From Uranotaenia lowii (taxonomy: Eukaryota > Arthropoda > Insecta > Diptera > Culicidae), in contig NC_073692.1 in NCBI RefSeq assembly GCF_029784155.1, positions 423,026,305 through 423,090,304 on the forward strand: a DNA stretch of 64,000 nucleotides, read 5' to 3'. Every line of letters starts with the position of its first letter. Position 1 is the stretch's first letter. Shown here one piece after another: positions 13,165 to 24,715 of the stretch. Under the pieces are notes generated by a model. The model had not been told where the DNA came from and did no database searches. It was given only the letters and a program-made list of their open reading frames with translations. The translations under genes and the position numbers were made by a program.

Positions 13165-14689
13165 TCTATATATATAAAAAGTAATTTCCGTTTGTTTGTT
13201 CGTTTGTATGTTTGTCTTCAATAGGCTCACCCGCCTTAAGAGCTAGAGAGCTGAAATTTGGCATGCGTGCTCATTAGGACCAGGAATGATGAAAAATGTT
13301 TTTAGATTTTCGGATGTCCCCTTTTGAAGGGGGTCGTCCATACAACAACGGTTTTATTCCCACGAACCAAAAGTCATGGCACCCATTTTGTGAACCGATT
13401 TTCGTTTCCGTTCGTTTCATTGGCGGGATTATTTTCACCATCTCCATGGGCCGGGTATTAGATAGAAACGACCATCCAGAGCTCACATGTACTGGATAGC
13501 AAATCAAAGCTTGCTGAGCATTAAAAATTTGAAAGTGAAAATTTCAAATGTTCAAAGCACGTGCTACCGGTACGAGATATTTGGATACAATTATAAGCCC
13601 ACATTTTGATTGAAAAATACACTAGCCTGTTAGGAATATATTGACTAGAATAGTAGTGGCTTTCAAAGTGCTCTTCACCGCTGCTGGGGGACTTTGACGG
13701 TCAATAATTTTTGTATTTTTGGAATTCCTCATAGAGAAAGAAACATTTTTTTAGATTCACAGTTATGAGCTCAAGGCTGCGATTTTAACGCTTCAATTGG
13801 GATTTTAATGGGGGATTAGAAAATTGATTAGATAATAAAATTTGAGGTTTTGAGTTTTATACAATTCGATTTCACTGACCAATTTCTAGCTTTTGAGTTA
13901 TCATTAATGACCAATGTGGTCAATTCTACCATCCATTAATGGGATGTTTTTTTTCCTTTATTAGTGACACTTTACTAATGGGATGTTTGTGCCCATGAAA
14001 AAAAAGAACTAAAAAAAGAACCTTTTTCATAATAAAAAAAATGGAGTTTTTGAGATGATTTGTTTTCGATAACTTCAAAAAGCTATTAGTAGAACTTTCA
14101 ACATTTAAGGTAAACTAATAATAAAACAGTGCTAAATTGAAAAGCGAAAAAATTCACACATGCAATAGAAAACATGCAAAGTGAGTTTTCAACATGCTTC
14201 AACAAATTTCTAAGTAAATGAAACTTAAATATACCATTTTACAGGGAGATCATCCATATTGAAAAGTGGGATAATCTTCAACATATATTTTCATTAGATA
14301 GGGGATGGAAAAGATAAAAAAAGCAGTTTAATCTTTTGAAGATAAAACTATTAGGCCAAATCTATTCAATCTTCCTAAGAAATGATGGTTGTAAAACATT
14401 TTTTTCATGAAAAGATGAATAAGCATACCAGGATTTTTTCTTTGAATTTCCATAAATTAAAATCTTAAAACTATAAATATAACTATAAAACTATAAATAA
14501 AAATAAAACGATGAACAGTGAATATTCTCAAAAAAATACTTTAAAAAGAATATCATAACTAACATGCCAAACTTGGGCCAAATTTCTTATAATGATGAAT
14601 ATAAAACTTCCAAGATTTCGAAAAGTCAAATGATTCATTTTGATTTATATTTTATGTGAACCCGAGCAAGGCCGGGTAAAATCAGCTAG
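13165..14689 (+). mobile_element. Helitron H3, non-autonomous, intact ends
   Basis: It begins TCTATATATATAAAAAG after host A (13164), has a GTTTGTTTGTTC-type run just inside the 5' end, and ends with hairpin ACCCG/CGGGT and then ATCAGCTAG before host T (14690). It is the same family as H1 in opposite orientation, and its first about 200 bp are also shared with H5 (39185-40233, for example the text TTGAAGGGGGTCGTCCATAC). It encodes no Helitron protein. Confidence 0.85.
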
Positions 14690-14839
14690 TATTTTATATT
14701 TTGTACCAAAATCTCAAAAATCGGTATGAAATCGGTATATTTTGCCAATAATCGGTATTCGGAAAATACAGCTTTTTATTCAAAAACTTGCTCAAAAATC
14801 GCTATATATACCGAAAAATCGGTACATGTGGCATCGCTG
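14690..14839. mobile_element. Terminal piece of the ATCGGTAT hAT-like family
   Basis: This segment contains repeated ATCGGTAT units and ends GGTACATGTGGCATCGCTG, matching the right end of the 27010-28266 element. It is cut at its left by Helitron H3. It is the best-supported part of the larger host element proposed at 7835-14839. Confidence 0.65.
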
Positions 14840-16154
14840 CTTTAAACATTTATTTTATCTCATTATCTGACTCTCACGCATGTTGCCGGCTGCCGGCCAA
14901 CAGAGTATTTTTGTGTGCCCGCTCATTTACCTTTTTACCTTGTTGCCAATCTTTCAGTGTACAATTTGTAAATTGTAAATCTTTTTATACTAGTCTTATT
15001 TCCTACACCTAGATTATACGAGAAAGTTTTCAATATAACATTTTTCAAAAAAAATATTCAGGAGTCTTTCAATGACAAAACTGATAACCTCTAATGAAAT
15101 GAGCCAGAAAAAAGATAAACAATAAAAAGGACAAAATTTTCCTACATAAAATGCCTATTATCTGCCGTTCTAACAAACAATACAAAATTTGCAATCTATT
15201 TGTAACGTTTTTGAGAGCTAGGATTTAGCATCAAATGTTTCTGTTTTCAATGGATCAATTTGGTTCAATATGGTTCAATAAATATTTAAGGATGATACTC
15301 ACTTTGATAAGAAACAAGTCTAATAGTTTCAGAACATTAAACACCTAAATCTCGGTTTGCTGCGTACTTTACAGAAATAAACGATACCCTCATAATGTGT
15401 TGTAATGCTTTTGCTATGCTTTGATATAAATAGGAAACATGTTAAATAACCTGTCGAATTTTCCCAACTGAAATGTTTCCACTTATTCAATTATGTTTTT
15501 ATTCCTTCTTCATGAATTTCTATACTGTTTGATGTTGTTATCTCAATCAAGTTTGATTTTCTATAAGGAACTTTTATGAAATTGATTAAATTGAAATGAT
15601 GTCGTGTTTTGCTGGAGGAAAGAAGATTAAAATCAAATATACATAAAAATAGTAGGTACTATCCGAATGACAGTTTATTTTGTTTCGATTATACTCGTTT
15701 CAATATTTTTGTGTCATTCGCAACTTTACATCAACGATACAGTTGGTGAACAGCCATTGAAAAACTTATCCGGAACAGCTGTATTCGATATTTAATGTTG
15801 GGCTCGAACTCATAGACATTGGCTTAAGTGGAAGGCAACTGCATTACCAAATAAATATATATTTTTTTCAGTTTGATCATTAAGAACTATCGAAGTGGTC
15901 TCGAGATAAATTGTATTTATTATTTCTTCAAAATGTTCTCGAGATAAACCGTATAATTCTGTCGTATAGTTCTGTCGTTCGAACAAATTACCTTTTATTC
16001 AAAGAAAGAAGCCTCCGATTCAATAATTGAATTAAATTGATTTTTTTTAAATTTTTAATAAAAATATTTCGCCTTCAGTCATATCTGAAAAAAATTATTG
16101 AAAACCTTCAAATTTTCATCATTCTCATTATTTTCATCATTTTTTTATTTATAA
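14840..16154. other. AT-rich stretch, nothing recognised
   Basis: No ORF above 74 codons, no inverted or direct repeat pair and no RNA gene was seen. Confidence 0.4.
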
Positions 16155-17679
16155 CTAGCTGACCCGGTGTGCTTTGCTACACCTTCCAAAAGTTATTGAA
16201 ATTTGTGGTCCCTAGTTATTTAACTTTTTATTTATTTGCACAAAATTCTAAATTCAATTCCAATATCATAAAAATGTTTTTTCCAAATAAAACTGCAACG
16301 TTTTTTTTAAATTAAATTTATTTTTGAATACGTATTTCAATCCTTTTTATGACTCTGGTTTTCTTTGCCTCATAAATTTATAGCTTATGCCAAATTTTTT
16401 TATGTATGGAATCTTCGCTGTCTCTTTATTTGTAGAGCGGGTCTCAAACTATCCTAGAAAACTTTTTTGTAACAAAATAACATCACGAAACATTTATTTT
16501 ACCTATTCGTTCTCGAATTATTATACAAATTGTGAGAGTGACCCTCCTCCATCATTTCTTCAACCCTAATGGAAGGAATGGGGTCTCATAACATTAGAAA
16601 AACACTTCTTGTATACAAATACGATTTCATGTCATATATGGCGTCATTCTCGATAAGCTCTCGAGCTTCTAAAAAACTGGGTGACCCTCTCCCCACTTTA
16701 TATCTCCCCTCTGGCAGGAGTAGGGAGTCTCAAACCATCGAAACAACATTACCCGTTCACAAATATGTTCCATGCAAATTTGGATCCATTTACTCGATTA
16801 GTTATCAAAATATTTAAAAAAAAAAAGTATGAGTGACCCTTTTTCCGTTATATCGTTCCACTGAATGGAGAGAGGGGTGCTAAATCACCGAAAAAACATT
16901 TCTTGTACTCGACTACCCTCCCATGCAAAATTTTGTTTCGTTTGCTTTATTAGTTGTCGAGTTGTGCCATAAAATTAGTATCGGAGCCCCTCTTGCTGCC
17001 TACCTTCCCTACCTAGAAGGAGGGGATCAAGATCAAACATTTCGTGTATTCAAATACATTCTCATGCCTAATTCTGATCCATTTGCTCGATTGTTAGATT
17101 GTTCCCATGTCATATTTGGTTCCATTTGTTAGATAAGTGCTTGGTTTATGCAACATAATCGTATATGAGCTCCCGTCTTCTCTAACTGTATCCCCAATTG
17201 AAGGAGAAAGAAGTCTCAAATAAGCTAATTACCTTTTTACGTATCCAAATGCGTTTTCATTTGCTCAAGTTATGCGAAAAACTGTAAAGGAGCCCCCTCT
17301 CTCCTCCCTATCACGCAACTGGAAGAGGGCAGTAGTACCAAATATTCACAGAAGCTTTCCATGTGCTCAAATACCCTTACACACCAAATTCCGTTTTGAT
17401 TTGCTGGGTAAGTTCCCGAATGATGTAAAAAGTGTATGAAAGCACCCTCCTCCCTTAAGATTTTAAAACTTGAAGAACGGAAGGTTCTCAAAATATCATA
17501 GAAACATTTCTCGTAATCAAATACCTTCCCATACCAAATTTGGTTCCATTTGCTTGATAAGCTATTCAATTATGCTGAAAATTGCAATGGAGCCCCCCCT
17601 CCCCCCACTTTTTATCTCCTCACTGGAAGGAGGGAAGGGTATTTAAAGAACTATTTAACGTACCCAAATAAACTTCCCA
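16155..17679 (-). mobile_element. Helitron H4, 5' part lost in the assembly gap
   Basis: On the minus strand the 3' end is a perfect GGTGT-AGCAAAGC-ACACC hairpin, then GGGTCAGCTAG and host T; on the plus strand the element follows host A (16154). The end matches H2. The rest consists of tandem modules of about 150 bp. The 5' terminus (TCTATATATA) is not present before the 500-N gap, so its full length and its relation to the satellite beyond the gap are unknown. Confidence 0.7.
16387..17679. repeat. Tandem array of about eight modules of ~150 bp
   Basis: Modules begin with a GAGTGACCCT or GGAGCCCC motif at about 16535, 16678, 16831, 16983, 17165, 17289, 17441 and 17589, giving spacings of roughly 125-180 bp, mostly near 150. 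Each holds in order a C-rich tract, a GGAAGGAG-like purine tract, GTCTCAAA, a CATTTCTTGTATTCAAATA-like stretch and a TTTGGTTCCATTTGCTTGAT-like stretch. The modules are well diverged from each other. The ORFs here (16387-17569) arise from the modules and are not genes. Confidence 0.75.
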
Positions 17680-18179
17680 NNNNNNNNNNNNNNNNNNNNN
17701 NNNNNNNNNNNNNNNNNNNNNNNNNNNNNNNNNNNNNNNNNNNNNNNNNNNNNNNNNNNNNNNNNNNNNNNNNNNNNNNNNNNNNNNNNNNNNNNNNNNN
17801 NNNNNNNNNNNNNNNNNNNNNNNNNNNNNNNNNNNNNNNNNNNNNNNNNNNNNNNNNNNNNNNNNNNNNNNNNNNNNNNNNNNNNNNNNNNNNNNNNNNN
17901 NNNNNNNNNNNNNNNNNNNNNNNNNNNNNNNNNNNNNNNNNNNNNNNNNNNNNNNNNNNNNNNNNNNNNNNNNNNNNNNNNNNNNNNNNNNNNNNNNNNN
18001 NNNNNNNNNNNNNNNNNNNNNNNNNNNNNNNNNNNNNNNNNNNNNNNNNNNNNNNNNNNNNNNNNNNNNNNNNNNNNNNNNNNNNNNNNNNNNNNNNNNN
18101 NNNNNNNNNNNNNNNNNNNNNNNNNNNNNNNNNNNNNNNNNNNNNNNNNNNNNNNNNNNNNNNNNNNNNNNNNNNNNNN
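17680..18179. other. Assembly gap of exactly 500 N
   Basis: The run of N is 500 long, a conventional placeholder for a gap of unknown size. It separates Helitron H4 from the first satellite array, so the left boundary and true length of that array are not known. Confidence 0.98.
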
Positions 18180-21100
18180 TCAAAAATGACAAAAATGACA
18201 AAAATGACAAAAATGACAAAAATGACAAAAATGACAAAAATGACAAAAATGACAAAAATGACAAAATGACAAAAATGACAAAAATGACAAAAAATGACAA
18301 AAATGACAAAAATGACAAAAATGACAAAAATGACAAAAATGACAAAAATGACAAAAATGACAAAAATGACAAAAATGACAAAAATGACAAAAATGACAAA
18401 AATGACAAAAATGACAAAAATGACAAAAATGACAAAAATGACAAAAATGACAAAAATGACAAAAATGACAAAAATGACAAAATGACAAAAATGACAAAAA
18501 TGACAAAAATGACAAAAATGACAAAAATGACAAAAATGACAAAAATGACAAAAATGACAAAAATGACAAAAATGACAAAAATGACAAAAATGACAAAAAT
18601 GACAAAAATGACAAAAATGACAAAAATGACAAAAATGACAAAAATGACAAAAATGACAAAAATGACAAAAATGACAAAAATGACAAAAATGACAAAAATG
18701 ACAAAAATGACAAAAATGACAAAAATGACAAAATGACAAAAATGACAAAAATGACAAAAATGACAAAAATGACAAAAATGACAAAAATGACAAAAATGAC
18801 AAAAATGACAAAAATGACAAAAATGACAAAAATGACAAAAATGACAAAAATGACAAAAATGACAAAAATGACAAAAATGACAAAAATGACAAAAATGACA
18901 AAAATGACAAAATGACAAAAATGACAAAAATGACAAAAATGACAAAAATGACAAAAATGACAAAAATGACAAAAATGACAAAAATGACAAAAATGACAAA
19001 AATGACAAAAATGACAAAATGACAAAAATGACAAAAATGACAAAAATGACAAAAATGACAAAAATGTCAAAAATGACAAAAATGACAAAAATGACAAAAA
19101 TGACAAAAATGACAAAATGACAAAATGACAAAAATAACAAAAATGACAAAAATGACAAAAATGACAAAAATGACAAAAATGACAAAAATGACAAAAATTA
19201 AAAAAAAAAATGAAAAAAATGATAAAAATGACAAAAATAACAAAAATGACAAAAATGACAAAAATGACAAAAATGACAAAAATGACAAAAATGACAAAAA
19301 TGACAAAAATGACAAAAATGACAAAATGACAAAAATGACAAAAATGACAAAAATGACAAAAATGACAAAAATGACAAAAATGACAAAAATGACAAAAATG
19401 GAAAAAATTACAAAAATTACAAAAATGACAATAATGACAAAAATACAAAAATGACAAAAATGACAAAAATGACAAAAATGACAAAAATGACAAAAATGAC
19501 AAAAATGACAAAAATGACAAAAATGACAAAAATGACAAAAATGACAAAAATGACAAAAATGACAAAAATGACAAAAATGACAAAAATGACAAAAATGACA
19601 AAAATGACAAAAATGACAAAAATGACAAAAATGACAAAAATGACAAAAATGACAAAAATGACAAAAATGACAAAAATGACAAAAATGACAAAAATGACAA
19701 AAATGACAAAAATGACAAAAATGACAAAAATGACAAAAATGACAAAAATGACAAAAATGACAAAAATGACAAAAATGACAAAAATGACAAAAATGACAAA
19801 AATGACAAAAATGACAAAAATGACAAAAATGACAAAATGACAAAAATGACAAAAATGACAAAAATGACAAAAATGACAAAATGACCAAAATGACAAAAAT
19901 GACAAAAATGACAAAAATGACAAAAATGACAAAAATGACAAAAATGACAAAAATGACAAAAATGACAAAAATGACAAAAATGACAAAAATGACAAAAATG
20001 ACAAAAATGACAAAAATGACAAAAATGACAAAAATGACAAAAATGACAAAAATGACAAAAATGACAAAAATGACAAAAATGACAAAATGACAAAAATGAC
20101 AAAAATGACAAAAATGACAAAAATGACAAAAATGACAAAAATGACAAAAATCGACAAAAATCGACAAAAATGACAAAAATGACAAAAATGACAAAAATGA
20201 CAAAAATGACAAAAATGACAAAAATGACAAAAATGACAAAAATGACAAAAATGACAAAAATGACAAAAATGACAAAAATGACAAAAATGACAAAAATGAC
20301 AAAAATGACAAAAATGACAAAAATGACAAAAATGACAAAAATGACAAAAATGACAAAAATGACAAAAATGACAAAAATGACAAAAATGACAAAAATGACA
20401 AAAATGACAAAAATGACAAAAATGACAAAAATGACAAAAATGACAAAAATGACAAAAATGACAAAAATGACAAAAATGACAAAAATGACAAAAATGACAA
20501 AAATGACAAAAATGACAAAAATGACAAAAATGACAAAAATGACAAAAATGACAAAAATGACAAAAATGACAAAAATGACAAAAATGACAAAAATGACAAA
20601 AATGACAAAATGACAAAAATGACAAAAATGACAAAAATGACAAAAATGACAAAAATGACAAAAATGACAAAAATGACAATAATGACAAAAATGACAAAAA
20701 TGACAAAAATGACAAAAATGACAAAAATGACAAAAATGACAAAAATGACAAAAATGACAAAAATGACAAAAATGACAAAAATGACAAAAATGACAAAAAT
20801 GACAAAAATGACAAAAATGACAAAAATGACAAAAATGACAAAAATGACAAAAATGACAAAAATGACAAAAATGACAAAAATGACAAAAATGACAAAAATG
20901 ACAAAAATGACAAAAATGACAAAAATGACAAAAATGACAAAAATGACAAAAATGACAAAAATGACAAAAATGACAAAAATGACAAAAATGACAAAAATGA
21001 CAAAAATGACAAAAATGACAAAAATGACAAAAATGACAAAAATGACAAAAATGACAAAAATGACAAAAATGACAAAAATGACAAAAATGACAAAAATGAC

Positions 21101-24100
21101 AAAAATGACAAAAATGACAAAAATGACAAAAATGACAAAAATGACAAAAATGACAAAAATGACAAAAATGACAAAAATGACAAAAATGACAAAAATGACA
21201 AAAATGACAAAAATGACAAAAATGACAAAAATGACAAAAATGACAAAAATGACAAAAATGACAAAAATGACAAAAATGACAAAAATGACAAAAATGACAA
21301 AAATGACAAAAATGACAAAAATGACAAAAATGACAAAAATGACAAAAATGACAAAAATGACAAAAATGACAAAAATGACAAAAATGACAAAAATGACAAA
21401 AATGACAAAAATGACAAAAATGACAAAAATGACAAAAATGACAAAAATGACAAAAATGACAAAAATGACAAAAATGACAAAAATGACAAAAATGACAAAA
21501 ATGACAAAAATGACAAAAATGACAAAAATGACAAAAATGACAAAAATGACAAAAATGACAAAAATGACAAAAATGACAAAAATGACAAAAATGACAAAAA
21601 TGACAAAAATGACAAAAATGACAAAAATCACAAAAATGACAAAAATGACAAAAATGACAAAAATGACAAAAATGACAAAAATGACAAAAATGACAAAAAT
21701 GACAAAAATGACAAAAATGACAAAAATGACAAAAATGACAAAAATGACAAAAATGACAAAAATGACAAAAATGACAAAAATGACAAAAATGACAAAAATG
21801 ACAAAAATGACAAAAATGACAAAAATGACAAAAATGACAAAAATGACAAAAATGACAAAAATGACAAAAATGACAAAAATGACAAAAATGACAAAAATGA
21901 CAAAAATGACAAAAGTGACAAAAATGACAAAAATGACAAAAATGACAAAAATGACAAAAATGACAAAAATGACAAAAATGACAAAAATGACAAAAATGAC
22001 AAAAATGACAAAAATGACAAAAATGACAAAAATGACAAAAATGACAAAAATGACAAAAATGACAAAAATGACAAAAATGACAAAAATGACAAAAATGACA
22101 AAAATGACAAAAATGACAAAAATGACAAAAATGACAAAAATGACAAAAATGACAAAAATGACAAAAATGACAAAAATGACAAAAATGACAAAAATGACAA
22201 AAATCACAAAAATCACAAAAATGACAAAAATGACAAAAATGACAAAAATGACAAAAATGACAAAAATGACAAAAATGACAAAAATGACAAAAATGACAAA
22301 AATGACAAAAATGACAAAAATGACAAAAATGACAAAAATGACAAAAATGACAAAAATGACAAAAATGACAAAAATGACAAAAATGACAAAAATGACAAAA
22401 ATGACAAAAACGACAAAAATGACAAAAATGACAAAAATGACAAAAATGACAAAAATGACAAAAATGACAAAAATGACAAAAATGACAAAAATGACAAAAA
22501 TGACAAAAATGACAAAAATGACAAAAATGACAAAAATGACAAAAATGACAAAAATGACAAAAATGACAAAAATGACAAAAATGACAAAAATGACAAAAAT
22601 GACAAAAATGACAAAAATGACAAAAATGAAAAAAATGACAAAAATGACAAAAATGACAAAAATGACAAAAATGACAAAAATGACAAAAATGACAAATATG
22701 ACAAAAATGACAAAAATGACAAAAATGACAAAAATGACAAAAATGACAAAAATGACAAAAATGACAAAAATGACAAAAATGACAAAAATGACAAAAATGA
22801 CAAAAATGACAAAAATGACAAAAATGACAAAAATGACAAAAATGACAAAAATGACAAAAATGACAAAAATGACAAAAATGACAAAAATGACAAAAATGAC
22901 AAAAATGACAAAAATGACAAAAATGACAAAAATGACAAAAATGACAAAAATGACAAAAATGACAAAAATGACAAAAATGACAAAAATGACAAAAATGACA
23001 AAAATGACAAAAATGACAAAAATGACAAAAATGACAAAAATGACAAAAATGACAAAAATGACAAAAATGACAAAAATGACAAAAATGACAAAAATGACAA
23101 AAATGACAAAAATGACAAAAATGACAAAAATGACAAAAATGACAAAAATGACAAAAATGACAAAAATGACAAAAATGACAAAAATGACAAAAATGACAAA
23201 AATGACAAAAATGACAAAAATGACAAAAATGACAAAAATGACAAAAATGACAAAAATGACAAAAATGACAAAAATGACAAAAATGACAAAAATGACAAAA
23301 ATGACAAAAATGACAAAAATGACAAAAATGACAAAAATGACAAAAATGACAAAAATGACAAAAATGACAAAAATGACAAAAATGACAAAAATGACAAAAA
23401 TGACAAAAATGACAAAAATGACAAAAATGACAAAAATGACAAAAATGACAAAAATGACAAAAATGACAAAAATGACAAAAATGACAAAAATGACAAAAAT
23501 GACAAAAATGACAAAAATGACAAAAATGACAAAAATGACAAAAATGACAAAAATGACAAAAATGACAAAAATGACAAAAATGACAAAAATGACAAAAATG
23601 ACAAAAATGACAAAAATGACAAAAATGACAAAAATGACAAAAATGACAAAAATGACAAAAATGACAAAAATGACAAAAATGACAAAAATGACAAAAATGA
23701 CAAAAATGACAAAAATGACAAAAATGACAAAAATGACAAAAATGACAAAAATGACAAAAATGACAAAAATGACAAAAATGACAAAAATGACAAAAATGAC
23801 AAAAATGACAAAAATGACAAAAATGACAAAAATGACAAAAATGACAAAAATGACAAAAATGACAAAAATGACAAAAATGACAAAAATGACAAAAATGACA
23901 AAAATGACAAAAATGACAAAAATGACAAAAATGACAAAAATGACAAAAATGACAAAAATGACAAAAATGACAAAAATGACAAAAATGACAAAAATGACAA
24001 AAATGACAAAAATGACAAAAATGACAAAAATGACAAAAATGACAAAAATGACAAAAATGACAAAAATGACAAAAATGACAAAAATGACAAAAATGACAAA

Positions 24101-24512
24101 AATGACAAAAATGACAAAAATGACAAAAATGACAAAAATGACAAAAATGACAAAAATGACAAAAATGACAAAAATGACAAAAATGACAAAAATGACAAAA
24201 ATGACAAAAATGACAAAAATGACAAAAATGACAAAAATGACAAAAATGACAAAAATGACAAAAATGACAAAAATGACAAAAATGACAAAAATGACAAAAA
24301 TGACAAAAATGACAAAAATGACAAAAATGACAAAAATGACAAAAATGACAAAAATGACAAAAATGACAAAAATGACAAAAATGACAAAAATGACAAAAAT
24401 GACAAAAATGACAAAAATGACAAAAATGACAAAAATGACAAAAATGACAAAAATGACAAAAATGACAAAAATAACAAAAATGACAAAAATGACAAATATG
24501 ACAAAAATGACA
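18180..24512. repeat. 9-bp satellite array 1, unit ATGACAAAA
   Basis: About 700 head-to-tail copies of ATGACAAAA fill 6.3 kb. Between 18180 and about 20610 there are scattered 8-bp units (one A missing) and substitutions, with a more degenerate patch at 19197-19450. From about 20613 to 24470 the period is unbroken, with only a handful of substitutions. The unit reads Met-Thr-Lys, Asp-Lys-Asn or stop-Gln-Lys on the plus strand, and all three minus frames are open, so the very long ORFs here are not genes. The array is in the same orientation and has the same unit as 50304-52611. Confidence 0.98.
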
Positions 24513-24521
24513 CTAATAACG

Positions 24522-24715
24522 GAGGAACGTCTTATTTATCCCAGCAGAAGACATGAGATCGAGACTTAGTCACTGCATATACAGTTTTTTTTAGGTGGGC
24601 TGGTGTTTTAAGCATTTTTGAAGCCAGCTTTTTTTTTTATTTTTTAAAGATGTACGCTTCAGTGGTAAGTTGAATTAAAATCTATTCAAAGGAGTTTAAT
24701 CGAGATTTTTTAAAT
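24522..24715 (+). mobile_element. SINE fragment abutting satellite array 1
   Basis: The text from about 24525 matches the SINE at 11178-11418: ATGAGATCGAGACTTAGTCA against ATGAGTTCGAATCCCAGTCA, then GTTTTAAGCATTT, AGATGTACGCTT and TTTAATCGAGATTTTT-like text. The tRNA-like head upstream of the B-box is largely missing, because the 9-mer array begins there. Confidence 0.55.

Larger units (their letters stand above)
7835..14839. mobile_element. Possible hAT-type element hosting nested Helitrons
   Basis: The left boundary CAGTGATGCC (7835) and the right boundary GGCATCGCTG (ending 14839) match the ends of the well-defined hAT-like element at 27010-28266. The last about 130 bp (14710-14839) carry the same ATCGGTAT-rich subterminal sequence. 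The flanking 8-mers CTCTACAC (7827-7834) and CTTTAAAC (14840-14847) agree at 6 of 8 positions, as a decayed 8-bp target duplication might. Removing the Helitrons at 8790-12674 and 13165-14689 leaves about 1.6 kb, near the 1.26 kb of the other copy. The left subterminal region is only weakly similar, so the left boundary is tentative; the right end is well supported. Confidence 0.35.

Noticed and set aside
19067..22216. A 1,049-codon minus-strand ORF of FVI/LSF/FCH repeats
   Set aside because: Same cause. Frame changes within it coincide with 8-bp units, and the hydrophobic composition is only the codon content of the unit.
18180..24512. CRISPR-like array
   Set aside because: There are no spacers: units are contiguous 9-mers. 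The context is animal DNA.
20610..24569. A 1,319-codon plus-strand ORF, (MTK)n
   Set aside because: It is the 9-bp satellite read in phase; overlapping frames and the opposite strand are equally open, and there is no non-repeat protein sequence beyond a short tail.
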